Assembly (NCBI GenBank): GCA_030248295.1
Contig: JASANH010001018.1
Coordinates: 124,001-188,000 of the forward strand
Origin: Mesodorylaimus sp. YZB2_4
Lineage: Eukaryota; Nematoda; Enoplea; Dorylaimida; Dorylaimidae
Direction of reading: 5' to 3'
Length of the DNA stretch: 64,000 nt
A program made the position numbers and the translations under genes. Below are positions 11,537-23,050 of the stretch, one piece after another. Below the pieces are notes generated by a model. The model worked only from the letters and a program-made list of their open reading frames with translations. It was not told the origin of the DNA and searched no databases. The first letter of the stretch is position 1, and each line of letters begins with the position of its first letter.

Positions 11537-14500
11537 GTGTGATCGACTTGAATACAGAACAGCATGGAGCAAGATCACTAGGACGGCGCCAGGTACGGGC
11601 AACCTGGCCACCGCCCGCCAGAGTGCGTCTGGGCTTAGAAATCTTACACTTTAGAGGTGAAAGAATCAGATATACTGTATATGCGAAGCAAAGAGACACG
11701 CGTTTCGGCCATATCAAATAGTTCATCAGCACTGTGTAATAGGCGTGGATACACTTATCTGCACATATCAGTGCACTGGTTCAGAGAACTGGTCTGCCTC
11801 TCCTAGGTCGGGGCCAGAAACGAGGCCGAGAGACTGGTTTGGTTTGCAGGAGTTGGGCGGCGACTGGTATTGAGTTCCTGGTCTTCAGAACCATCAGAAC
11901 CTCCGTCAGAATCGACACTTGCGGCCGCCCGTCGAGTTGTGAGCCTAAACGGCTCTTGTGTGTGGTTGACGAATAAACAATACACGAGGCGTCGTGGGCT
12001 GCGTGGGTTCGTTCCTGTGGCTAAGGCCGTCCAATGGCTTGTCCTAGTTCGTCCTGGGAGAGGCCAAGGATTTCAGCTGTAAATGAGATGGGCTGCTTCA
12101 CGATAGCACAGCAAGCAATGCTAGGCGTTATCTATACTTTTGTCCCGCGGACAAGACTGGGTGCGAAGGGTGATTTTTTGCCGATGTGAACATTACGCTA
12201 TTTCCTGCACATCCGCGCCAGGGCAGCGAAATCAATCAGCATCGCTCGATGACGAGGACGAAGAGGTATCTGAAGGTAAGGCAGCATTGGTCAGCTTACG
12301 ACGAACGAGTGTAGCGAGTGGGAGATAGCCATCCTATATGCTAGGTGCTAGTGTCGTGACAAATAGATAATACAGCAGGCCAACAGCAAAGCGCGATGCA
12401 AGCCACAGGAAGCCGGGTGTGTGTGCTGTTGGATATACATAAGTCTGTGTTCTATGCGTGTGTGTGTGTCTCCGAGTGGTTTGGTAGGTACAATTTACGG
12501 GTGCGCAAAAGAAGCTACAGACGCGTTGGTGGAAAGAAACTGAATGTCTGAGCAGAAAAGCCGCTATAAAATGTGTTTCTAATAATAATGTATTCCTAAT
12601 CGCAGCATGGTTATCAGGGCTCTAGTATGGGTGAACTGATTGCCGACAGATTTTTTATCAGCTTCTTCCTTAAGACAGACTCACACTGGCTTGAAATTGA
12701 GGAATGCCAGCTCCTTTTCCTGATGAAAAGTATCAAGAGAGCCACTGATTCTGAACAGCCTTTTATTCTTGCTGAGGTTCTAATAAGATTGGTGCGATCT
12801 AATGACATCTAAATCCTTCGAATATGCAGTGGAAGTCTGCAGGGACGAAAGGCTCTGGAAGAAAAAAAGTTGGCTAGGCAGTATAATCTGAGAAAATAGT
12901 GGCACAAGAAAAGGAAACTGATTTGCAAAGAATGTGGGACGAGCAGAGACGAAGATGACGGCAAGGCCCAGCCAATGAAAGGACTTCTCTCTTCCAATAT
13001 TGGGAGGCAGGTCGCTTAAAAAAAGGAAGCAAAATTAGTTTATTCTTCACATAAAGTGCAGATATGGTGACTGGATTGGTGTCCTTGTGATTCGTCATGA
13101 CTGTTAGCATGGTCAAGACATGCTTCATATGGGCACTATCAAAGACGGGATAAGCGTCATTTATTCTTTATCATCAGTTCTTTCGCATTTGGGCATTTGA
13201 GGAAGTGGCCGTTGCAGTTCGTGGGACTTTCTGTCTGTCCTAGAAGCTGTAAGATATTAAAGTGTTTTTGTTATCAGCTTATAACTTGGTAGCACTGTGG
13301 ATTTTGGTTTCGTTGCAGTTATATTTTTATGAAACTAATACCTCGTAGTTTTATAGAAAAACTAAATCCCTAACTGCTCGACAAGATAGCATTTTGCATA
13401 TCCCCCAGTGCTTACCAGCATCTGAGTCATAATCATACTAAAGAGCTGATAAGTAAGACCTGACGCAATTTTTAAGTGATGCCGAATTTGGTTGAAGCCG
13501 TCAGACTGTTGAAAAGCCTTGACACCGTCACCGTGGACTCACTTTTTTGGTCGTTCCTGAGCTTCTAGCGTGTGCCCTGAATACGCACATATACTGGTTA
13601 GACTGGCTCCGCTTCGTCTCAGAGCGCCATTCTTTATGGCACTGCCGATAATGGCTCATGTATGACCCAATACAGTCCATTTTTAGTAGCTTTGTGCATT
13701 CTTAATTTCAACCAATCTTTCAATTCAACTTTGTGTGTAAAGCCGGCAAACAAATCAACGTTTTTCTTCTCTCACCATAATCTGCAATTCGCTTACTCAC
13801 CATGACTCATATGTAGTTTTCAGCTTGTGCTATCGAGCTGTGCAGAGATTTAATAGAACATTATGATTTCGTCCTAAATTTGTGGCAACATTTGTCTGTA
13901 CATGCGATACGCAAAAAACAAGAGACTTTTTTTGAGGGCTGATTTATGAACCGTGACGAGCTCGTTAGTGTTGGACGATGCTACAAAATTTCTCATTCAA
14001 CCGTTGCCGTTCACTCGGCCACATTCAACGTCACCAAGCTTGTCCTTTTATTGTAACCAAAATCGAGGAAGCGTCATTGACGTCATAGTTCAAGAATGAA
14101 GGAATTTCTTTCTTGTCCCGACTTCGTTTCGATTTCTTGTTAACTCGTGCCCTAATGATGCCGCTTATTCTTCAAGCCAACTCTCGGAACCATCTTCGGC
14201 ACCAGGCACGTGAATGAACAGGCTTGGTTTCTATTAGCTTTGGATTGTATGCGACTATTGAGAGGCCTCTTCCTTTCCTTCGTCCCTATCAAATATGGTT
14301 GGATCGATCTCGCCTCACGTGCTTGCCAAATTGAGTGCAAGCAGTGGCGCCTTCTTTTAGCATCATCTCTGGAATTGATAATGACCTCGATATGACGTCA
14401 TTAATCCTCTTGTCGTTTACATCGAAATTTTCTGAACTTCAAAGCGGCGTATCATTTGATTCCTATTTCCATTTTGCCATGCCTTCCACAACATTTGTTA

Positions 14501-16430
14501 TTCCTCGCCACTGTCTCCCAGGGGGATGCCATCGAAACGGTGCCCTTATCACGCGCGCCCCAGGCCAGATGTTTCCCACTCTCGTTTCTTGTTTCGTAAG
14601 CAGTTGGTGGTATGCGTGGGAGTGGAGATCATAGGAACAGAAATGGGGGAAATGCTACTTTTTGATACAATTCCCTTGACTTGTGAGTTTTGAAATGAGA
14701 TTTTTATTGGTGAGGTTAGGAGATAAGGTCGGGTAAGCCTGAAATAGTTTAGGGGACAATCCATTTTCGGGGTTTGGTGGTGTGTGGGTGGCCAAAAAAG
14801 AGTATCTAGTCCGCTTGTGTTTTCAGTAAGTGAATTATGGTACGCTCAATCGGTTCGAAACGCCTACGATAATCTTATTCGGGCAGGTCTTGGAAGTGAT
14901 TATCAGTCGCCCTTTGCTACGCCCTGAACGGCATTGAACCTGGGTTGTGTCTAAGAATAATCCGAACTCGGGTGGGTCTGGTCGAGTTTGGGTGAATGCA
15001 ACAGTTCTTCAGGGAGAACTACTGGAGCCATTAACGAATGCTGTCCGAAATCACTTTAACTGTTTGCGTAAGTGGGTCTCTGAAATTTCAGACGAGCGCC
15101 TAATGAACTCGGCTGGACCCGGCCCCAATGCGGCGTAGCCTGGCCGATTAGGTACTTATATGTCCGTGCCCGCGTGTATCGTTCATCGTCTGGTCGATTG
15201 GCCGGCGACCGCTAGCTTTGTGCATCTTGAATTGCTTGTACGAATCTCGAATATGTGCTTGCTGGTTTGAAAACGGAGAAGGCGCTAGCCTTTTAGATGG
15301 AACTGACGCAAATCTTTGCACGCAACATAGGACGGGTCCAGTGTTTTATTCATGGTCCTGTTCGTTTGACTATTCATTCCGTCCCCCGCGAAACCCAATA
15401 CTTGTCATCAGGTTGACTGTGCTAAGAAAGTGTTTGCCAACTGAGGAAAACACCACTTGTGCCTCACAAATTTATGAATCCTTGTTGCCCTGGTGCGTGT
15501 TACGCTTCAATACTCGTAAGTCGTTTCATAAATCTCCTTGGCCTCCTGACTCACATATTTAAATTGCCCCATTTGTCTTCGGCTAACCTTATTTTGATTC
15601 ATCTTGCTTTGGCGCGGATTGGTGCAGGTGAGAACGGAATACAGCTGATCAGTATTTTAGGGTCTCAACCAAATTCGACAAATGTTCAGTGAATTCATGC
15701 GAGTGACTGTGTTCGGATTGTTGCTGCAGAGTAAGTTTCAAACGATCCTCGTATAAGCTGGTTTCGGACGAGAGACCTTTTATGACATGACTCTTGGTGT
15801 GACCAGAACCTCGACAAGGCTATGTATCGTGGTAACCAAATCAGGCCACTACGTATGAGTCTTGGGTCCGACATTGTTTTTCACGGGAAAATAAAAACAA
15901 AAGCCCATACAGAAGCATGATAAACGGGTCTTTTCAGTTTAGCAATAATCAAAAAATCTGTTTCCCAGGACACTCCGTCGCATCATTGTCAAGTGCTCGC
16001 ATTCACTCCAAAATTGCTTTCGTCCCTTTCTGACCTCCAAGCGCGATGACCCTGTCCATAGGCACTTCAATTTAGATCGGAATCCTCGGGGTGCCATTAC
16101 ATTTGCAGGCATCACATAGCCCTCGCATGTTTCTCGATCAAGGCCCACATCCACCCTCGCTCGTAAATTGCTCTCGCCAAATGAAAGCCCACACCCGCTC
16201 CAACAACTGCTACCAGCCAGGTCGGCCTTCCGCCTGGGTAATTTATCAAATAGTGATCGTGTTCTGTTTCAAAAAGAGACAGCGGATAAAAAGTTATTTT
16301 GTATTTGCTAAGGAAGTAATGCTGGGAAAAATTTATTCTCTGCTGGTCAGTGTTCGGGATACTAGACATTGCTCAAAGCCTCATTCAGGCACTGATGAGC
16401 TGAAACAGGAAAACTTTGTACTCATGGCAA

Positions 16431-16973
16431 ATGTTGATTGTAGCTTTTCTGTTCTGCAATTCGAATCACGGCGCTGTTGTCGCGGCGCAGCAAAACTCAG
16501 GCGTCGTTGGCGATGAAGCTGATTCGGAGAACAAATCGGGCGGATTGGTATTAGCTGTCTCACCGCTCATTTCCCCTGAGCAATCCGTGCAACAACTCGA
16601 AGGCCACGAATTGAAAAAACGTCCAGGAGCTCGCTACATCTACAATCCATCCGGTTTTGGTTTTGGTGGTGGATTTGGGCGCACCTTGGATAAAAGACCA
16701 GGCGGTCGATATTACTATTTCAATGGCTACAATTCGAACCGTGTCAAACGGCCGGGCGCACGTTATTTCGCCCCCGTGGCCAGCAGTGAACTGTTGAAAC
16801 GATTCCAGGATCGTTACTATCAACAAGCCGGAGTCTACAACAACGACTCGAGCAGTAGGTGGAAACGCGGGGGCGCCAGATACGTTGGATATAACTATTA
16901 CGGAGGAAGGCGATACGGTTCCAATTTTGGCCGTAATTACCGCACCAGTCTAAGCTCGACATTCTCCGGATGA
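16431..16973 (+). CDS. Secreted precursor with repeated KR-PGARY units (putative neuropeptide)
   Basis: A frame of 180 residues from the ATG at 16431. Residues 1-18 (MLIVAFLFCNSNHGAVVA) form a plausible, short signal peptide; a TTGTAG just after the ATG could also be a splice acceptor, so the true N-terminus may lie in an upstream exon. After an acidic leader come five units, each opened by a dibasic KR site: KRPGARYIYNP, KRPGGRYYYFNGY, KRPGARYFAPV, KRFQDRYYQQAG and KRGGARYVGYNYY. A conserved x-G-x-R-Y-aromatic core follows each cut. The units are Gly/Tyr/Asn-rich and of unequal length (about 18-25 residues), and none ends in an amidation Gly. This is the architecture of a peptide-hormone precursor, but I do not recognise the family. 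A Gly/Tyr-rich structural or antimicrobial precursor is the main alternative. Confidence 0.65.
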   Translation: MLIVAFLFCNSNHGAVVAAQQNSGVVGDEADSENKSGGLVLAVSPLISPEQSVQQLEGHELKKRPGARYIYNPSGFGFGGGFGRTLDKRPGGRYYYFNGYNSNRVKRPGARYFAPVASSELLKRFQDRYYQQAGVYNNDSSSRWKRGGARYVGYNYYGGRRYGSNFGRNYRTSLSSTFSG

Positions 16974-18473
16974 ATGTGATGCCGAGGTCAGGAAGAGTTT
17001 GAGTCAAAAAGAAAGATCAGTTGACCAGTTTTGATTATGGTTTGGTCACGCCTTGAGGGGCGTCATTGCAGTTTCAGTATTGGATAAGTACAGTAGTGCA
17101 TTGAATAGTAGGACTGCTTGTTCATCTTTGCACTATCATCAGCAGTAAAGAGTGGAAGTTGAGCCTACGTAGGAGTTTGAGTTGACAGGTCAGTTGGCAA
17201 GCTGCGTGGTGTTTGGTTGTAACATCTAGGTAGGGTGCCCTGGCTGTAGAGCAAGTAAATGCTGGATTGGCATCTCAAATACTGTCGGGCTGGTGCATCT
17301 GTGCCTTGCCGTTTGTTCTGGCCCACCTTTACTGAATATGAAAATGGTGCGCTGGTACAAACGTTGATTACCTTTATAGCAGTGCTCGACCATTATTCCG
17401 GGCAAAACCTGACCCCCCCGCGTCTTGCCTGGAAGCCTATGTATTTATACAGTCGTCACTGGCTGTCCGACCGAGTATGGACATTAAGTACATACAGGTA
17501 TCAGACGCATCGTAAAATCAAAATTAATTGCACGGACTCTATTGTATATTACTGCTGGTCAAGCTTAATGCAAGCGGAAATCGGACTTAGGGTGTCTCAC
17601 GGAAAAATGCCGCCCCTCCACACCTAAGAGAGCGCCAAACGCTGGTCGAAGGGGCTGGTCCATTTGTGTACCACACCTGATCAGGTAGAAATGGATGGGT
17701 GAAACTTTTGTACAGAGCAAATATTTATGTATACTGTACAGCATGCAGTACATACGGGAATATGCAAGCGCGCGAAGCTCTAGCTAGATGAGATATCGCA
17801 ATAACAACAAGCGCGACGTTGGTCTTCATCTCGAATGGTTTTCCATGAAGCAGAATCCTTTCTTTGACGTCTGTAGGAAGTAAGATAGGAAGGTCGGGTA
17901 ATGCTAATATGCACAGGCTCTTCGAAAGCATCATGAAAAAGTTATGGATGCCTTGCAGGTGCAGGGTCTTGGCGAACGTGCCAACTGTTGACAGACAAAA
18001 CGATCTGATACTTTGTCATGCTCTTAGGCATCTAGCATAGGATGTATATGCAGGCAGTTTGGCAGGCTTTGGGAGACGCAGATTGGCTGCTTTAGGGCTA
18101 AGAATGCACTTGATACTGTGTCGCTGCCACAAGTACGACTCAAATACGAAGACTAATAATACCTCCACATAGTCTGCACAATACATGAGCGTGATAATTC
18201 TAAAAATGAGTCCAAATGGCTGCCTCAAAGGAGTATTCTGCTGTTTCGCGTAAGTGGCCAATGCATGGGCGCTGAGCAGGTGAGTTTTAAGTGTTTGTTA
18301 TCGAAGGATATTTAGCAATTATGGGCTCCGAAAATACATTCCCTTACGTTTACAGTACCCACCCGTGCAAGAAACGTTCCGACATCAGAGTGTATACATG
18401 GACATCAAAAAACGGCACTACAATGCAATACACGAGTGTTATCACACCCTCATTCATACTGTGTGCCACCGCT
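16974..18473. other. No gene seen
   Basis: Short random frames only. This is the 3' flank of both the peptide precursor (left) and the receptor gene (right), which converge here. Confidence 0.4.
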
Positions 18474-19610
18474 CTATCTCATCGGAGTCACAACACTGTT
18501 TGATCGCCACTGTCGTCTAAGAAACGAAAACACAGTTTTCCTAAATTTTGGGCTGAATGTCATGTAATTATAAAAATGGCAACTGTGCGAGTATGCATCA
18601 GCTACCGAAATAACAAAAGTGGTCACATAATTTTGAAAAATGTAAGCTGTCTGACGACTCAGATTCTCCTCGTAGGTGCCCCCGGGTACAAAAGGGTCTG
18701 CAGAATTCCTGTAGTAGGCAAGGAAATTGGTCAAGTAGCTCAGGTAGATGGAAATTGTGGTCACAATGAAAGGGACTCCTTCGCACAGTTGCAGTATGCA
18801 CAACGACTGGTTGGTCTTTATGTGGTTCAAGAGCTCGTTCTCGGCTACGCTTCTAGAATCACGAGAGCAGCCCAATAGGTTTCTTTTCCTTTTGGTCATC
18901 CTAACTAGACCAGTGACCACAGTGGCTGTGAACACCAGCATCAGGATGCCTTCCAAGCCTCTCAACACACGTTCGGTCAGTGCCAAGGCCAGTTGCGGGC
19001 TGGTTCCATTGTTGTACTTGACCTGGATATCGTAGTACGTGAAGGGTATGTCGTAAGTGACGGCAAACAGGCCGATACCCCCGATCACCCCAGCGGCAAC
19101 CCGTCTGCTATCCAATTTGTTGTAAAAAATAGACAGAGAACAGGCAGCAGACCTGTCGAATGCCGTCCATAGAACTAGGCTATGCGCGGACTTGGCAGCA
19201 GCCCTGATAACGTATTGCCAAGCTTCCCATGCGAACTTTGCTTCCCTACTCACAACCATAGCCGCGATTCCTGATCCTAACAATAGGTAATGAGTGGTGT
19301 ACACTAAATCAAAGACATTTATGGCCCGATAGTAATAAAAAGCAGTGGCTTTGAATTCTTTCAACGAATAAGCAGATATGGCTAGCGTGCAGCTAATCAT
19401 GCCGATCACGCCTGCCACGAGATAGATCTTACGGAAATAGGTGACCCGGAGGTACGGCCACAGATTGGTCAGGCGGGCAGCGTCGCATGCGATTTCAGCC
19501 AATTGATCTTGATCATCGAAAGTGTCATGAGCGTACAACTTTGGAATGAGAAGTTTGGCTTTGGGATATCGCGGGCAAAAGAGAATGGTTTTGTTGATAG
19601 CAGACTCCAT
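18474..19610 (-). CDS. Seven-transmembrane receptor, intact member of a local family (7TM-A)
   Basis: A single-exon frame of 378 residues starting MESAINKTILF, with an N-glycosylation site (NKT). Hydrophobic helices are visible: KIYLVAGVIGMISCTLAI, YRAINVFDLVYTTHYLLLG, AAKSAHSLVLWTAFDRSAAC (an FDR at the place of the class A DRY), VAAGVIGGIGLFAVTYDI, GILMLVFTATVVTGLV, LCEGVPFIVTTISIYLSYL and TTFVISVADAYSHSCHFY, followed by FSPKFRKTVFSFLRR as the amphipathic helix 8. It looks like a rhodopsin-like peptide/FMRFamide-type receptor, but no ligand can be assigned. TTTTCAG lies directly before AAATGG, so the coding exon starts two bases after a splice acceptor. It shares long, nearly identical blocks with the copies at 25551-26674 and 38305-39452. 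Confidence 0.8.
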   Translation of the reverse strand: MESAINKTILFCPRYPKAKLLIPKLYAHDTFDDQDQLAEIACDAARLTNLWPYLRVTYFRKIYLVAGVIGMISCTLAISAYSLKEFKATAFYYYRAINVFDLVYTTHYLLLGSGIAAMVVSREAKFAWEAWQYVIRAAAKSAHSLVLWTAFDRSAACSLSIFYNKLDSRRVAAGVIGGIGLFAVTYDIPFTYYDIQVKYNNGTSPQLALALTERVLRGLEGILMLVFTATVVTGLVRMTKRKRNLLGCSRDSRSVAENELLNHIKTNQSLCILQLCEGVPFIVTTISIYLSYLTNFLAYYRNSADPFVPGGTYEENLSRQTAYIFQNYVTTFVISVADAYSHSCHFYNYMTFSPKFRKTVFSFLRRQWRSNSVVTPMR

Positions 19611-20619
19611 TTCTGAAAAGATTAGTTACTGTAGTATGGAGCTACTTCACTCAGTTGAGTGTCAGCTAAACTGTAAGTCCGTTCATTCCGGTCACGCCCC
19701 CAGGTCTCTTTCAATCAGAAAAACTTTTCGCGAGAACAAGCGAGATGACTTTACCTCATCGGTCTCACTTATGGCCGTGTGCAAAGCCATAAAAAGTTCT
19801 GAATCCTTTCAAGAATGAGGCAAGCAAGTAGCTACAAAACAGTGCTTTCACTCGTGGCAACAGTGGCGAATTGGGGTTATTACCCCTTTCATCCTCGACC
19901 TGTGACGCGGTCTATCATACCACTCAATGTGTGTTATTGGTCGCCGTGGATTTTTATCGTGGGAAGTCGAGACATCGCCGGGAGGCGAGAGTAGAAGAAA
20001 CCTAAAACAGGTGGATTTTAATTAAGCTATTTATAATGGATAATAAAATTTAGGTCGCTTCCGAATGCAGGTGGAAATTTGTTGGCACCAAAAACTCATA
20101 AGGATAGATGTTTTTGTTTGGAGCTATAATCGAGGCTCGAGCATTTTCAAACAGTTTGTCTTAGCACACATAAGAGGGTATAGTCTCAGCTACAGTATGC
20201 ACAGCATGTGCGTTAGTCGTGCTCCGGATAGAGCACGTATTTGGGTCCTGAAGAAAAACCTCGGCGCAAATACAAGGTCGTTATCTGCGATGTACATGGT
20301 TGCTAAAGAGCAAATAAGTTCAGGAGCCAAAGGTTTTCTCAAGTTTCGGTCTCGCGGTTCAAGACGAAATATCCTCATGTTCAATTCTCCTTCTTTTTCT
20401 CAGAAAATATCAAGTGCTGATACAGTCATGCCATGGCACTTGCGATTACGGACCGCCCGCAAAAGGACGTGCCCCTTATTTTTGAATTTGATGCCGCCCT
20501 CTCATACCCGTCATCTGCCCGCATTTTTAAAAATTTTTTGTGGGCCGAAACCCATTTCGCCCTAGCTGGCCAGCAGTCAAACCTTCCAAGCAGGACTGTG
20601 CGGGTACTGGCATATACAG

Positions 20620-20990
20620 CGGCGTCCCTCGGGGTCTTCACCAGGAGCACCTCCACGCGAAGGCATCCTGGACTTGGCACAGACTTCCTCGGACGATGGC
20701 GGGCGGGCTTTGAACCATGTCGGTGTTCGACAGCCGAGACTGTCTACTCGTTTGGCTTCGGTCTCTCCACTCGGAGCACCTCTAGGGTACCGGTGAGTCA
20801 CCCATGCCCTGGCGTCCAAGGTCAGCGAGGGTTTATGGCTCGCAAACCAATTTCCGTCACCGGGGATCGAGCCCGGGACGAGTCCAGCCACTCGCTCCGA
20901 AGACGCAATACGGAGAGACGAATGCCGGTCCGCTGCACCACCGCAGCCGCCATCTGGCCGCATTGGCCCTCTCTAATGAGCGAAGACCTC
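20620..20990 (-). mobile_element. tRNA-derived SINE-like element (family R3)
   Basis: Read on the minus strand, the head has GCGGTGGTGCAGCGGACCGG (A-box-like) and GGGCTCGATCCCCGG (B-box-like), an RNA polymerase III promoter. The body carries ATGGGTGACTCACCGGTACC and ends GGAGCACCTCC on the plus strand. A second copy in the opposite orientation lies at 31507-31870 and shares the GACTCACC-GGTACC block and the CGCGAAG/CGCGTAG-AGGTGCTCC end. No coding capacity. Confidence 0.6.
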
Positions 20991-21326
20991 TAAAAAACCC
21001 AGCGATTCCGCAGGGAAGTTCTTGCCATCAGAACGGCAATAGCATTTAAATAAAATTAGTGAGGATCACGGATTACATAAAATTGATAGGCAACTTGCTA
21101 ACGTTACAGTGCTAACCTGTTTGCCAACATCCTTTTGCAGATTGTCGAACACCCACTTTAGGCTGATGTGCTAAGGGTAGAGTGGGCACATCAAGCCTTG
21201 AGCACAGTGGGGGTTAGGAGTCGACCCCCAGGCTGGACAAGATTGTGTCATGTGAGGATGTGCTCCAGGGTGAGGTCAGGGGTGCGATCACCAAGAATTG
21301 CACCCAGGTTGGGGAAAGTCAACTGA

Positions 21327-21364
21327 CATGCCAGGCTGATATGCTTGCATATCAGCCTGGCATG
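21327..21364. repeat. Perfect 38-base palindrome
   Basis: CATGCCAGGCTGATATGC and its exact reverse complement GCATATCAGCCTGGCATG are separated by only two bases (TT). It can form an 18-base-pair hairpin or cruciform. Confidence 0.85.
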
Positions 21365-21409
21365 GATACTCTGTCGCCCCGAGAAGTTGCAGGCAGGAAC
21401 TTAAGAGGG

Positions 21410-21466
21410 AACCTATTTGACTGTCCCTTTCAATATCGATATTGAGGGGGGACAGTTAAATAGGTT
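21410..21466. repeat. Nested hairpin
   Basis: AACCTATTTGACTGTCCC (21410-21427) faces GGGACAGTTAAATAGGTT (21449-21466), nearly perfect inverted arms. The loop itself contains the palindrome CAATATCGATATTG. It lies 45 bases from the palindrome at 21327 and may belong to the same fold-back element. Confidence 0.8.
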
Positions 21467-22079
21467 GCCTCGTTAGAAGAGGGAGGACGTCCTGTCTTCC
21501 CCGATACACCCTTACCCTAGTGCTGTCAGCTTTTGTCCAAACTCCTACAAAGTCTCCCCCTCCTGATTGCAGATATCCTTTGATAGCCCTTATCGATTTT
21601 TGTCGACATTCCTCCTGCGGAAGTGTGCTCTTTTGCTATGCAGCTGCCCATTTTCTATGGCATGAAAGCGCAAATTCAAAATGTCGAGTTTTAAGGATGC
21701 ACACGTGCAATTTTTGCGGAAAGTCAAAAAGTCTTACCCCGCAAAAAGTTCTTATCCTTACAGTATTATTTGTAAGTGCCTAACATTTCTTGCATGAATG
21801 AGGATTGTGAATTATACCTTCAGGAAACATGGCATGTTGTTTTCGAAAGCTGTGCTTGCGGCACTTTGGAAAGCTGTGCAACATATAGTTATATTCATGA
21901 TCCAGGCTGTTGCCTCGTGCTGATGATTTCTTGTAGGGTTATCTGTTTGTCAGATATATGGAGCGAATAATACTTGAGGAAAGGGGCTGATGTTTGGGAG
22001 GGAGTGCATGGATCAGGGTCCACCTCGTTCTTCTCTCGATCGATCACAAAGCGCAAAATGCATTTTGACTTCTCGGGCA

Positions 22080-22230
22080 ATTGGGACCGTATCAAGTGCG
22101 AGGACTCCATGCGCTTGGTTACCCCGCCTGATGAGGCCTGCCAAATAGGACTAGGACGTGCGCGTCGACTACAGACAGTTGCGACCATGACTGGCAGGTA
22201 TGGGAAAAATGCGACCGACTGAAGTGGGAG
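22080..22230 (+). repeat. Left arm of a coding-like inverted duplication
   Basis: This segment is about 90 percent identical to the reverse complement of 22755-22910. On the plus strand it reads WDRIKCEDSMRL, then PDEACQI. The partner arm gives RIKCEDSMRLGTKPDEACQI followed by QDKDVRVDYR. The conserved frame and Cys spacing suggest copies of one exon of an unrecognised gene or of a transposon protein. Confidence 0.6.
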
Positions 22231-22421
22231 ATTCCGGTGGAAGATTTCATGGTCATCGATCCATTGCAGGAAAGCGGATGGCCGTAGCTGTCGAGACCCT
22301 GTACAGTACGTTGGCACGGCCGCCAGGCCACATGAATGCGGGCTGCGGGCACTCTACCTACACCTAGCCTCGTTCTGCTCACACGCGCATCGAAGCTCGA
22401 GCAGCACGCGATCAAAAGAAG

Positions 22422-22466
22422 CCCGACTTGATCAGTGATCACACAGCGATCACTGATCAAATCGGG
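22422..22466. repeat. 19-base inverted arms around a 7-base loop
   Basis: CCCGACTTGATCAGTGATC and GATCACTGATCAAATCGGG pair with one mismatch. The hairpin lies roughly midway between the two arms of the larger inverted duplication at 22080-22230 and 22755-22910. Confidence 0.8.
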
Positions 22467-22629
22467 TTGTCTCAGACGTTGTGGACCACTTAGGCTCGGC
22501 GTGTCTTGTCGGTGGCGTCGAACCAGGTGTCTTTGGACTCGTTGACGCCGTCCAGAAAGTCAGCCCATTAGATGATAAGCTGATCCTCGATCTTCTGCCC
22601 TGGATCCCACATGAATCGTGTAACCTCAC

Positions 22630-22765
22630 TGCCTGGCGGGTCATGGCGAGTGGGAGAGAATTTATTGATCTTTCCTGGCTGCGAGACATCAAACCACTCC
22701 AGCTGATATTTCAGCCGCAGCTTAGTCGCAAGACGCCTTGCTCCAGTCGAAGCTAATGTCCCTCC
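22630..22765 (+). repeat. Copy of interspersed repeat family R1
   Basis: Shares GCCTGG-GGCCATGGCGAGTGGGAGAGA-like sequence (here GGCGGGTCATGGCGAGTGGG), then a TTTCAGCCGCAG block and CGCAAGAC-CCTTGCTCCAGTC, with copies at 50180-50325, 51595-51780 and 62580-62685. Copies differ by short indels and substitutions, so the family is not very young. Confidence 0.65.
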
Positions 22766-22910
22766 CACTTCAGTCGGTCGCATTTTTCCCACACATGCCA
22801 GTCATGGTCGCAACTATCTGTAGTCGACGCGCACGTCCTTGTCCTGGATTTGGCAGGCCTCATCAGGCTTGGTACCCAAGCGCATGGAGTCCTCGCACTT
22901 GATACGGTAA
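22755..22910 (-). repeat. Right arm of a coding-like inverted duplication
   Basis: The minus strand repeats the segment at 22080-22230. Its frame reads RIKCEDSMRLGTKPDEACQI, then QDKDVRVDY and a stop. It is less damaged in this part than the left arm, which has PP for KP and a shifted frame after ACQI. Confidence 0.6.
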
Positions 22911-22929
22911 CCCACACGCCCACGCGCCT

Positions 22930-23050
22930 GGAGTGAGTGTATCGACCGGCCAAGGAAAGCAAGCCAATACACTGCTACGTGTATAAGGCGGCCAGTCAAG
23001 GCAACCAAGTACACAACCTTCCCCACCGGCCAAACACGCCTATTACAGTA
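22930..23050 (-). repeat. Copy of interspersed repeat family R2
   Basis: The minus strand reads AGGCGTGTTTGGCCGGTGGG, then GAAGGTTGTGTACTTGGTTG and CCTTGACTGGCCGCC. The same order recurs at 31875-32050 on the plus strand and, in shorter form, at 50030-50110 on the minus strand. Confidence 0.55.

Larger units (their letters stand above)
9927..16430. other. Gene-poor stretch with scattered small repeats
   Basis: More than 6 kb with no supported gene. It holds a tRNA-like promoter remnant (10981-11040), a short perfect hairpin (11508-11536), a GT-rich patch near 12460, and isolated frames such as 12140-12328 and 12627-12812, which show acidic or hydrophobic stretches but no family I know. An upstream exon of the precursor at 16431 may lie near the right end. 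Confidence 0.4.

Noticed and set aside
12140-12812. A possible two-exon gene (acidic SLDDEDEEVSEG, then EECQLLFLMKSIKRA)
   Set aside because: A donor and an acceptor can be proposed, but no homology, start or end makes a consistent gene.
20065-20565. 166-codon plus frame
   Set aside because: It reaches towards the SINE-like element and shows no protein-like pattern.
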